Shown: positions 24,923 to 32,609 of the stretch, in pieces | How positions within the stretch are numbered: position 1 is the first letter of the stretch | Layout of the letters: every line of letters starts with the position of its first letter | Assembly: GCA_039917935.1 (NCBI GenBank) | Contig: JBDSIM010000073.1 | Coordinates: forward strand, 1-41,921 | Reading direction: 5' to 3' | DNA: 41,921 bases | Source of the DNA: Chryseosolibacter sp039917935 | Lineage (GTDB): Bacteria; Bacteroidota; Bacteroidia; Cytophagales; Cyclobacteriaceae | Notes under the pieces: generated by a model | The model's input: only the letters and a program-made list of their open reading frames with translations | Told to the model about the DNA's origin: nothing | Database searches by the model: none | Position numbers and translations under genes: made by a program

Positions 24923-26245
24923 TTAGTTGCTTCCATCCTGGGGTTGGGTCAGGATTCCTGCCTTAAAAATAAGGGTTCTGATCAGATTTCCCTGCTCATC
25001 AAACTCTTTCCATGCCTTATGTTTTTTATCAGCCAGGTATTCCCCCTGCTCCCTGATCTTTCCATTGGGATAATAGGTTGTAAAAATGCCGTGTTTGCGG
25101 TTGGATCTGTATTCGCCCGTGGATTGAAGCCTGCCATCCTCAAAGTTGGTTTTGAGGAGGCCTGCCAGAAGATTGAATTTATAGATTTCCTCTTTGGCCA
25201 CCTTTCCACTGAGGTGATAGGTATAGCGTGTACCCGTTAATTTCCCTGCCTCATAAGTTTCTTTCAGCCTTAACTTTTTTGTTCCTTCGAAATAAAACAA
25301 CCAGGTTCCATGCGGTTTTTCGTTTCTGAATTTTTTTTCAGACAAGACCACCTGATTGGTGTCATAGGAGACTTGGGTCAGATCATTTCCATTGCTGGTA
25401 CCCAGCTCTTTGGTCTTAACTTCACCATTGGGATAGTATTCAAAATTGTTGCCGTTTTTTTTCCCTTCCTTATAATTGAACTTATGTTGTACAACACCCC
25501 CCGGATAGTAACCAACATTTTCGCCATGAAGCTGTCCATTCAAAAAATTTCCTTCCAGGATAAGATTGCCCTTCCGGTCAAAAGATTTATACTGACCGCT
25601 TTTTTTATCCGCCTCCATGGTGGATATGGTTTGCAGCTGACCATCCGTGAAATATGTTTTGAAGTAACCGCTCAGTATACCTTCATCATAATTAGATTCG
25701 GTTTCGATTTTACCATTTTCATAGAAAGTTCTGGACACACCGTTGGGTTTCCCTTTCTGATAAGTGATTTCCCGGTTCACTTTTCCATTGGCAAAATACT
25801 CCTTAACCAATCCTTCCGGTTTACCTTTTACGAAGTAAGTTTCCTTCCTCAAACTTCCATTGTCAAAAAACATTTGAATACTGTCAGAGAGGAGGTCGTT
25901 TTGATAGTATGCTCTTTGAACAGATTTTCCATCCTCATTGAAAACTTCCACTAATCCATGCCGCATCCCGTTCACGAATAAAAGTCTTCGTGCCATTTTC
26001 CCATTCTCATGAAATTCTGTGAACAACCCCGCTTTGATACCATCTTCAAAGTGGCCGTCGACCATCAGGTTTCCATTTTCATAATAGCGTTTGTAATTTC
26101 CAACCATCAGCTGGTCATCGCCGGGAGATACCTGATACGCTTCCTGAATTTTTGTTTTTTGCGCGTCATGATAGGTGCGCACGGATTTCTGGGCAAAAAC
26201 GGTTAGTGAAAGAAAGATAAGCAGGGCAACTGATGCCGGTTTCAT
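24923..26245 (-). CDS. secreted YwqK/MORN-like repeat protein
   Basis: A 440-residue protein with an N-terminal signal peptide (MKPASVALLIFLSLTVFAQ) followed by about 16-18 tandem 22-25-residue repeats of the pattern YxNGKxxxExxYxxGxxxG, as in YwqK-type antitoxin and MORN-like proteins. These form extended beta-sheet arrays, often at the cell envelope. The function is unknown; the word antitoxin in database names is not supported by any toxin here. The frame continues upstream to 26329, but only the ATG at 26245 leads straight into the signal peptide. It abuts purC (stop and start adjacent). Confidence 0.85.
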   Translation of the reverse strand: MKPASVALLIFLSLTVFAQKSVRTYHDAQKTKIQEAYQVSPGDDQLMVGNYKRYYENGNLMVDGHFEDGIKAGLFTEFHENGKMARRLLFVNGMRHGLVEVFNEDGKSVQRAYYQNDLLSDSIQMFFDNGSLRKETYFVKGKPEGLVKEYFANGKVNREITYQKGKPNGVSRTFYENGKIETESNYDEGILSGYFKTYFTDGQLQTISTMEADKKSGQYKSFDRKGNLILEGNFLNGQLHGENVGYYPGGVVQHKFNYKEGKKNGNNFEYYPNGEVKTKELGTSNGNDLTQVSYDTNQVVLSEKKFRNEKPHGTWLFYFEGTKKLRLKETYEAGKLTGTRYTYHLSGKVAKEEIYKFNLLAGLLKTNFEDGRLQSTGEYRSNRKHGIFTTYYPNGKIREQGEYLADKKHKAWKEFDEQGNLIRTLIFKAGILTQPQDGSN

Positions 26246-26315
26246 AATGGATATCTTAAAAGATCTCACGCCCTGCCATAACGCAAGGCAACCTGTTTTG
26301 TTGCGGGAGGAAATA

Positions 26316-27494
26316 TCAGACTTTTTCAATCACGATTGCAGAAGCGCCGCCACCGCCATTGCAAATACCCGCCACTCCGATGTTAGCGTTGTTTTGCTTT
26401 AAAACATTGATCAGCGTGGCCATGATCCGCGCGCCGGAAGCACCCAACGGATGGCCTAATGCCACCGCCCCGCCATTCACATTTACCTTTTCGGGATCAA
26501 GACCCAATTTCATATTGTTGGCAATCGCTACGGCCGCGAAGGCTTCGTTAATTTCATAATACTCAACATCTTTTTTTTCGACTCCGGCATGTTTCATCGC
26601 CTTGGGAATAGCCAGCGATGGTGTGGTGGTAAACCACATAGGGTCCTGCGCGGCATCTGCAAAGCCCCTGATCTTTGCAAGCGGTTTTAATCCCAGCGCA
26701 ACCGCTTTTTCTTTACTCATCAGCACGAGGGCTGAAGCTCCGTCATTGATCGTAGACGCATTCGCTGCCGTAACCGTACCATCTTTCGTGAACGCCGCTT
26801 TCAGACCCGGAATTTTATCGAAGTTCACATTCTTATATTCTTCATCTTCCGCAAATGAGGTTACATTCCCTTTGCGGTCGGTTATCTGAACAGCAATAAT
26901 CTCGTCTTTGTATTTTCCTGCTTTCCACGATTCGGCTGAGCGTTTATAAGAATTAATCGCGTAGGCATCCTGATCCTGCCTGCTGATTTTCATTTCTTTG
27001 GCGGTGTTATCGGCGCAAACACCCATAGCGCAATGGTTGTAAACATCGGTTAATCCATCAAATTGCAGTCCGTCTATAATTTCTCCATTGCCATATTTAT
27101 AACCATACCTGGCTTTGGTAAGATAAAAGGGTATGTTACTCATACTCTCCGTACCACCTGCAATCACCACATCATTTTGACCGAGCATAATGGACTGCGC
27201 ACCCAACATGACGGCTTTCATACCGGAAGCGCAAACTTTATTGACGAGTGTACACGGGATGTTGAAGCCAAGGCCGGCGGCGACAGCAACCTGCGTGGCC
27301 GGTGCCTGTCCCAGGCCTGCGGACACAACGTTTCCAATAAAAACTTCCTGCACGAGGTTGGGATCAACTCCGGCTTTTTCAAGGGCGCCTTTTACTGCGA
27401 TGCCGCCAAGGGTGATGGCCGAAACGCTTGCCAAACTACCCCCAAAACTACCGATGGGGGTTCTCACTGCGGAGATAATGTAGACTTCTTTCAT
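26316..27494 (-). CDS. acetyl-CoA C-acyltransferase (thiolase)
   Basis: A 392-residue thiolase that condenses two acyl-CoAs or cleaves 3-ketoacyl-CoA. The active-site Cys is in NKVCASGMKAV (about residue 88). The His-containing motif NEAFAAVA is at about residue 317 and the C-terminal signature GGAVALGHPLGASGARI is at about 345, with the second catalytic Cys in CNGGGGASA (about 379). The whole chain is collinear with acetyl-CoA acetyltransferases. It stands between the Bat pair and the YwqK-repeat gene on the same strand; no beta-oxidation partners are adjacent. The biosynthetic or degradative role cannot be told from sequence. Confidence 0.95.
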   Translation of the reverse strand: MKEVYIISAVRTPIGSFGGSLASVSAITLGGIAVKGALEKAGVDPNLVQEVFIGNVVSAGLGQAPATQVAVAAGLGFNIPCTLVNKVCASGMKAVMLGAQSIMLGQNDVVIAGGTESMSNIPFYLTKARYGYKYGNGEIIDGLQFDGLTDVYNHCAMGVCADNTAKEMKISRQDQDAYAINSYKRSAESWKAGKYKDEIIAVQITDRKGNVTSFAEDEEYKNVNFDKIPGLKAAFTKDGTVTAANASTINDGASALVLMSKEKAVALGLKPLAKIRGFADAAQDPMWFTTTPSLAIPKAMKHAGVEKKDVEYYEINEAFAAVAIANNMKLGLDPEKVNVNGGAVALGHPLGASGARIMATLINVLKQNNANIGVAGICNGGGGASAIVIEKV

Positions 27495-27532
27495 GTTTGC
27501 TAGCGGGAATTAAGGATACCGTAATGACGTGC

Positions 27533-28384
27533 CTACCAATCAGGCTTGGTTCTATCTCTTGATTTTGTCGCCTTCCGTTTCTGCTGTTGTAAATATTGCT
27601 TTTCCTGATTCTTCATCGCCTCCAGGATCATACGCGCTTTTTCCTCACTGATTTTCATCTGCTGAAGCTTTTCACGGTCGAGGTTTTGCATTTCCTTCTT
27701 TTCCTGTTCCTGCTTTGCCTGCTCTTCCTGTTTCTGTTTTTCCTCCTGCTCTTTTTCTTCCTGTTCTTTTTTCTCCTGCTCTTTTTGTTCCTGTTGCTTT
27801 TGTTCCTGATCTTTTTTTTCCTGGTCTTTGTTCTGCTCGTCTTTCTTTTGCTCGTCCTTATCCTTTTCCTCTTTTTTATCCTGATCCTCGTTCTGTTGAT
27901 CTTTCTTATCCTTGTCTTTATTCTGTTGCTGTTTTTCCTCTTCCTTTTTCTTCTGCTCGTCCAATTTTTTCTTCAGCATTTCATAATTGTACCGGGCATC
28001 GTCGTTTGTAGGCTCCGCTTTGATAGCTTGCTTAAAATAATTCAAAGCTTCCTGAGCACGCCCTTGCTGATTAGCCAAGATACCCAGCTGTTGATTTGCT
28101 TTGGAGCTGATGTCTCGCTTGATGCTACTGGTTAAAGATTGATACTTATTGAAAGCATTGGCAGTGTCTTTTTGCAGGTAATAAGCGTTGGCCAGATTAA
28201 GCAACACTTCATCTTCATTTACACCAAGGGAATCAACCAGGTATTTATACCGGTTAATGGCTGTCTTGTAATCCCCCGTTTTAAATGCATTTTCTGCTTC
28301 CGATTTGGCGGTATTGATCTTTCGGACTGTGGCGGGGTCAATCCATGCAATCAGTGATATCACAATCAGAAAAAGAACCTTCAT
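27533..28384 (-). CDS. batC: BatC-like TPR protein with charged tail
   Basis: A 283-residue exported protein: a short N-terminal signal-like segment, three or so TPR motifs over about 25-140 (NAYYLQKDTANAFNKYQSL, ALNYFKQAIKAEPTNDDARYNYE), then a highly charged Lys/Glu/Gln repeat tract over about 145-245 and a short C-terminal region. It is the BatC-type partner of BatB. Its ATG overlaps the batB stop by four bases (ATGA), so the two are translationally coupled. The Lys/Glu/Gln tract is built from near-repeats such as QKKDEQNKDQ and is likely to vary in length. Confidence 0.8.
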   Translation of the reverse strand: MKVLFLIVISLIAWIDPATVRKINTAKSEAENAFKTGDYKTAINRYKYLVDSLGVNEDEVLLNLANAYYLQKDTANAFNKYQSLTSSIKRDISSKANQQLGILANQQGRAQEALNYFKQAIKAEPTNDDARYNYEMLKKKLDEQKKKEEEKQQQNKDKDKKDQQNEDQDKKEEKDKDEQKKDEQNKDQEKKDQEQKQQEQKEQEKKEQEEKEQEEKQKQEEQAKQEQEKKEMQNLDREKLQQMKISEEKARMILEAMKNQEKQYLQQQKRKATKSRDRTKPDW

Positions 28385-29349
28385 ATGCTTATTGTTTTCA
28401 CATTAATGATGATATCCAATAATAACAGGGCGCCCGCAATCGCCAGAAAATAGAAATATTTGTTGGCTGTGACATCAACAAAACGTGCATCGCGAAGTTC
28501 CCCTTCAATCTTCCCGATGGTATTGATCAAGCGTGAAACATCATTTCTGCTTTCATTGATCTCGAAGTACTGACCCCCGGTTTTGTCTGCCAGGTTACGG
28601 AGCGAACGTGAATTAAGCTTTGTCACCACGGGGACACCTGCCTGGTCTTTTTTAACGCCATTCCCAGCATAAATATTGCCACCTTTCTCTGTGCCTACGC
28701 CAAGGGTAAAGAGTTTAATGTCCTGATTCTCCACTTCTGTTACGATATCATCAGTTTCTTCTCCAAAATCTTCCCCGTCACTGATCATAATGATAACCTT
28801 TGATTTGGATTCCCTGGCCTGACCTTCTTCGTCTTTCAGTTTATTTAGAGCCATGCTCAGGGCTGGGCCAAAGTCTGTTCCTGAAACAGGGACAAGCCCC
28901 GTGTTCATCGTTTCAATAAACAGGTTTAAGGCGTTCTGGTCGAAAGTCAACGGGCATTGAACAAAAGCCTCAGAACCAAAAATGATTATTCCGATCCGGT
29001 CTGAATTAAAGGCCGCAATCAGTTTCTTTAATTCATTTTTCACCTTCTCAAGTCGGGTAGGCTGGATATCATAGGCATCCATGGATTTGGACATATCGAC
29101 GCAGATCATGATGTCCTTTCCGATCGATCTTACCTCTTTTTTAGATCCCCCAAAAGACGGACCTAAGATGGCTACGATAAGTAATCCAAAAAAAAGACTT
29201 CTGATAAAAAGTTTAATGAAAACCGTTGAAAACGGGGTATTCAGCGTTCTGGCAACTTTAATAATCCGAAACAGGTATAAGCAATAAAACAATACAAAGG
29301 CAGCTATAAACACTACTTCCACTGAACCAAATGTTCTGTACCAATCCAC
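28381..29349 (-). CDS. batB: BatB-like von Willebrand factor A membrane protein
   Basis: A 322-residue membrane protein with two N-terminal transmembrane segments (about 8-28 and 44-63), a VWA domain and a C-terminal segment (about 296-315). The MIDAS metal site is complete: DMSKS at 85-89, Thr158 in VSGTDFG and Asp191 in ISDGEDF. In Bacteroidota, bat genes lie in MoxR/DUF58/batA-E clusters linked to aerotolerance or envelope stress; here only batB and batC are present. The start is GTG at 29349, with an in-frame TAA two codons before it. It overlaps batC by four bases. Confidence 0.85.
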   Translation of the reverse strand: MDWYRTFGSVEVVFIAAFVLFYCLYLFRIIKVARTLNTPFSTVFIKLFIRSLFFGLLIVAILGPSFGGSKKEVRSIGKDIMICVDMSKSMDAYDIQPTRLEKVKNELKKLIAAFNSDRIGIIIFGSEAFVQCPLTFDQNALNLFIETMNTGLVPVSGTDFGPALSMALNKLKDEEGQARESKSKVIIMISDGEDFGEETDDIVTEVENQDIKLFTLGVGTEKGGNIYAGNGVKKDQAGVPVVTKLNSRSLRNLADKTGGQYFEINESRNDVSRLINTIGKIEGELRDARFVDVTANKYFYFLAIAGALLLLDIIINVKTISI

Positions 29350-29550
29350 TATTTATCCAAGTTTGATGCAATTAACAACGGCGATTCCCTTCCTGCAATA
29401 CCACCCCTTGATTTTTTGGCTCGTCTTCTGCCAGACGTTGGATGCCGAACGGTGTTCCATTCTGAGAATTTTTCCTGCAGTCCCTTAAAAACAACATTAC
29501 CATGGATGGGCTAATCTCAATGGCCAAACACTTTACCGAATACCCGGGTT

Positions 29551-29940
29551 TCATTGATTCCTAAAATATTTCTTTAAGAGGGCACAGAGGTCCTGGTACT
29601 TATGGGTTTTCGTGATAAATTCCGTTGCTCCAAGTTTCATTACCTTTTCAATATGCGAGGGGAGCGCGGTGGTGGAATAAACAATGACCGGAATATATTC
29701 CAGTATGTTGCTTTTTTTCAGGGCAGCCAAAAACTCGAATCCGTTCATGAGAGGCATATTCAGGTCTAAAAATATATAGTCCGGAATGGTTTCCTTATTG
29801 TACAATATTTCCAGGGCACGGTCTCCGTCAGCGGCTACAAGACACAGAACACTCGAAGAAACCTCATTTAATGCCGTAAGAAAGACTTCCTGATCATCAG
29901 GATCATCATCTACCAGCAAGCATACCTTAGGTTCTATCAT
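29551..29940 (-). CDS. single-domain response regulator
   Basis: A 129-residue CheY-like receiver. The acidic pocket is VDDDPDD at the N-terminus, the phosphoacceptor Asp59 lies in FLDLNMP, and the conserved Thr/Ser and Lys are in VYSTTA and FITKTH. There is no output domain, so it would act by protein-protein contact as a relay or Rcp-type partner. No histidine kinase is in the window. The ATG at 29940 (MIEPKVCLLVDDD) is preferred over the upstream start at 29967. It is similar to the receiver at 36826-37203 (shared IPDYIFLD and NMP). Confidence 0.9.
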   Translation of the reverse strand: MIEPKVCLLVDDDPDDQEVFLTALNEVSSSVLCLVAADGDRALEILYNKETIPDYIFLDLNMPLMNGFEFLAALKKSNILEYIPVIVYSTTALPSHIEKVMKLGATEFITKTHKYQDLCALLKKYFRNQ

Positions 29941-30145
29941 GGGCGATAGTAAACATCTTAAAAACAATCGAATTTCCTTTCCTTCGGAATTATAGGATAT
30001 TAACAGGACGCACTGTTAATATTAACTTAATTCATTGAACCCATCAAGATGAACATTTAAAGCCGCCAAAAAGCCCCTAACTGCTGGTTCGTTCATTGGT
30101 CGCCATTCGATGGCGCATTGATTGAAAATTCGCTTTCTTACCTAT

Positions 30146-30415
30146 ATGAACAAACCGGCTTTAGTGGAAACGCTATTATTCAGTGAGAAAAACCATACGG
30201 TGGTTAAGATAAAAATTATTAATAAGGATAAACCCCTTATAGGGGCTGTCCAAAAAGTACTGAACCAAATAGTTATCCTGAAATCAGCTTCCAACCAACA
30301 GGTGACACTCACCTTTGGCGATATTGAATCGGTTAAAAATTCAGAGTTAACAACTATTGAAAATATCTTTCAGAATGTTTTCAAAACATTACACAAATGC
30401 TTCGGCAAAACATAA
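30146..30415 (+). CDS. small protein of unknown function (weak member of local family)
   Basis: An 89-residue protein beginning MNKPALVETLLFSEKN. I do not recognise a named family. It shows the same hydrophobic pattern as the three other small proteins nearby: LLFSEKN, a VVKIKI strand, then IVILK and DIESV. This is the weakest member of that comparison. It looks like a short beta-rich domain with a C-terminal helix. The ATG at 30146 is chosen over a TTG at 30122. It is convergent with the broken response regulator. Confidence 0.55.
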   Translation: MNKPALVETLLFSEKNHTVVKIKIINKDKPLIGAVQKVLNQIVILKSASNQQVTLTFGDIESVKNSELTTIENIFQNVFKTLHKCFGKT

Positions 30416-30490
30416 AGATCTATAAACAAACAACCAGCCTTCTTCACAGCGTAAAGCTTTCACGATATAACCCGCGGAAATCACTACAGC

Positions 30491-30885
30491 TTAATGGGCG
30501 ATGTGAGACTTTCCTGACTTTATTATGGACATTAAAGTTTCTGTTAAATGAAGGTAGGAAACCGGTTTATTTATATAATCGTTAGCGCCGTGTTTCTTAC
30601 ACTCGGCCACTTCCGTTGGGTTTGTAGAGGTGGTAAACATAATAACCGGTAAATGCGCCATCTTTTTATTGCTCTTGATTTCTGCAAGGCAAGTCGTGCC
30701 ATTCATTAGCGGCATATTAATATCCAGAAACACTACGTCCGGCAAGTCCTTTTGCAATCTAAAAACGAGAGTGCGTTCAGGCCATTGCACGCCGTAAAAC
30801 AGTCAATTGATTTATCGATTGATTTCACCGCTTCCCGGAAGATTTCATGGTCATCGCCATCATCATCAACGTAAAGGATCGTCAT
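30491..30885 (-). pseudogene. single-domain response regulator, 1-nt frameshift
   Basis: The N-terminal half is in one frame from ATG at 30885 (MTILYVDDDGDDHEIFREAV...), and the C-terminal half is in another (LPDVVFLDINMPLMNG..., ending GKSHIAH). The frame break lies at the TTTT run at 30750-30753 (AAAA on the coding strand); one added A restores a continuous 131-residue receiver with the acidic pocket, phosphoacceptor Asp in FLDINMP, Thr in FTTST and Lys in NKPV. All receiver residues are otherwise intact, so this is a recent mutation or a base-calling error in a homopolymer. Confidence 0.85.
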
Positions 30886-31082
30886 AAAATTAAATTACGA
30901 TTTTTAAGCGACTTTTCAATGTAGATAATGTTTAACCGAAGCCCGAAACTTACATGCCGGTAGGTACCGCATTTTTAGCGAAAACGGTTTTTCGACCTGT
31001 AAACCCTATTTCTTCATTGAAAGATGTACGTTGCGGCGCGAGATAGAATGGTTGCTGGTGAGCGGCTGAAGTGTAAGCCAGG

Positions 31083-31418
31083 TTATTTCCGGAATGCGTG
31101 TATAGGATATATACTTTCGATTTTTTCTAATCCAATGACAGCATCCCGGATATCTTCATTTGGAACCGACTTCAATTTTATCTGCACCCCGTCATTTGCG
31201 CGAGTGATATCCTCCACGTTGCAAATTTTTACAATGAGGTTATCATCCTTTTTATAACAAATGGCCAATTGGTTTCCCATGGACTTGCTTTGAAGCAACT
31301 CTGCATAGATCATATCCTTATCGCGAATTACTTCAAAATGTAATTGCATGTCCCTGTTGCCATAGTTTTTCGATACACCGCAACAATCCAAAAACGTTCC
31401 TTCAAAATTGCGGTCCAT
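31083..31418 (-). CDS. small protein of unknown function, local paralogous family
   Basis: A 111-residue protein without a recognised family. The segment MIYAELLQSKSMGNQLAI followed by IQIKLK-like strands and a LEKIESIYPIHAF tail parallels the proteins at 31664-31969 and 32120-32482. The start is uncertain: ATG 31418 is used here, and GTG 31442 and ATG 31349 are alternatives. A TACATTTTG minus-7-like box lies just upstream of 31442 on the minus strand and favours the first two. Confidence 0.6.
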   Translation of the reverse strand: MDRNFEGTFLDCCGVSKNYGNRDMQLHFEVIRDKDMIYAELLQSKSMGNQLAICYKKDDNLIVKICNVEDITRANDGVQIKLKSVPNEDIRDAVIGLEKIESIYPIHAFRK

Positions 31419-31663
31419 TTTAAGGGCAAAACGAGGTTTCACGTCCTCAAAATGTAGAGCATCGGGTTATTAATCCCTAAAATATTCGATAAATGAATGG
31501 GATGAGACGGGTATAATCGCAAGCAACCAATGATGTGTGCAATTGCGTTTAAGATTATACGGTCGACAATAAAATAAGTTTCACGAATTGGCGTATGGCT
31601 GGTACGTGGTAATTATTTTTGAAGAGAAAGAGGAGGGATCAATGTGATAGATAACCAGATTAC

Positions 31664-31969
31664 TCAAAGGTTCCGAAGAATTTTCAGCTGCTCTGGTAAC
31701 GGATTGTCATAAATGGTTTTAAACGGGAAAACTTTTTCAATCTCCTGCAAAAAAAGCACATGGGCCTGCAGTGGTACTCCATTGAGGTCTTTTTCCTTTA
31801 AAATAATAACCTTGTCATGCTCCACGTCGTCGTCGTAAATAGTTTCTACCGCGCACATAAACAGACCATTTCCCAAAGGTTGAGCCCAGATGCCTACAAC
31901 GTTTCCGTTTTCCTTGCTTGCGATGAGTTCATCGAGTATGTTCTTAGGATGTGTAATGATTCCCTGCAT
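31664..31969 (-). CDS. small protein of unknown function, local paralogous family
   Basis: A 101-residue protein that aligns by eye almost end to end with the divergent protein at 32120-32482: NILDELIASKENG against NILNILLYSRANG, then GIWAQPLGNGLFMCAVETI against GIKAPNLGCGIYVTAVDEI, ILKEKDLNG against VLKNYDISG, and EIEKVFPF against EIISVCPF. It is rich in alternating hydrophobic residues, consistent with a small beta-barrel. The ATG at 31969 has AAAGG 7 nt upstream, and the GTG at 31990 is the alternative. No signal peptide. Confidence 0.7.
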   Translation of the reverse strand: MQGIITHPKNILDELIASKENGNVVGIWAQPLGNGLFMCAVETIYDDDVEHDKVIILKEKDLNGVPLQAHVLFLQEIEKVFPFKTIYDNPLPEQLKILRNL

Positions 31970-32119
31970 GATATGCCTTTGGAACTTCACTTAAAATAAT
32001 GTACCAGCTTCAGAAGCCATTCCGAAATTGTCGCTTGATTACCGGCGGTATCTTCAAAGGCATAATTTTTTTCTTTTACCGGTAGGTTAAATGTGTAGAA
32101 AGAGTAGGGGGGATTAGTT

Positions 32120-32482
32120 ATGAACTTAGTATTTTCGGATGAAACAGGAGAAAATCTAGATACTGTAATGAGAAAGCTCAACACGGAACTTATATCAGAT
32201 CCTGCGAATATCCTCAATATTTTATTGTATAGCAGAGCAAATGGTACCGCGGTGGGTATTAAAGCACCCAATTTAGGATGCGGAATTTATGTGACAGCAG
32301 TAGATGAAATCCTGGTGGAAGAGGATATTATTACTATCGTCCTTAAGAATTATGATATAAGCGGCTATATGCTGGAAACTAATAAGTTGAAGTTAGGCGA
32401 AATTATAAGCGTTTGTCCCTTTAGATCTGAATTTCAGAATCCTTATATGAAAAATATTGGTCAAAGTAATCTCTGTGATTAG
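32120..32482 (+). CDS. small protein of unknown function, local paralogous family
   Basis: A 120-residue cytosolic protein, the clearest member of the local family. It shares the core NILxxLxxSRxNGxxVGI, LGxGIYVTAV, IxLKxxDISG and EIxxVCPF with the divergent gene 150 bp away. A strong AGGGGGG lies about 7 nt before the ATG, unusual for this phylum and suggesting high translation. A strong terminator follows 28 bp after the stop. I do not know its function; Sm-like or PilZ-like small beta-folds are possibilities to test, not claims. Confidence 0.75.
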   Translation: MNLVFSDETGENLDTVMRKLNTELISDPANILNILLYSRANGTAVGIKAPNLGCGIYVTAVDEILVEEDIITIVLKNYDISGYMLETNKLKLGEIISVCPFRSEFQNPYMKNIGQSNLCD

Positions 32483-32510
32483 CTTCGGTTAGTTGCACTG
32501 TTTAAAGGTT

Positions 32511-32545
32511 GACCCCGTCCGGCAGGATTGGGGTCTTTTTTTTTT
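32511..32545 (+). terminator. intrinsic terminator
   Basis: The stem GACCCC (32511-32516) pairs with GGGGTC (32530-32535), with an inner TCC/GGA pairing, and is followed by ten T residues (32536-32545). It ends the transcript of the small protein gene at 32120-32482. Confidence 0.85.
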
Positions 32546-32609
32546 GAAAGGTATTTTTTAAAATAACAGGTTTTGTATATTGTTCCCCACGAATACCCCT
32601 TATCAAATT

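Noticed and set aside
24923..26245. Toxin-antitoxin module suggested by the YwqK antitoxin family name
   Set aside because: No toxin-like partner is adjacent; the protein is a large secreted repeat protein, so the name is not functional evidence.
27596..28135. Leucine/phenylalanine-rich 179-codon plus-strand frame opposite batC
   Set aside because: It is the antisense shadow of the Lys/Glu/Gln repeat tract in batC.
29372..29554. 60-codon frame starting in a four-base overlap with the response-regulator stop
   Set aside because: The overlap is suggestive of coupling, but the translation resembles no protein and codon use is poor. I treat the 29350-29550 stretch as non-coding.
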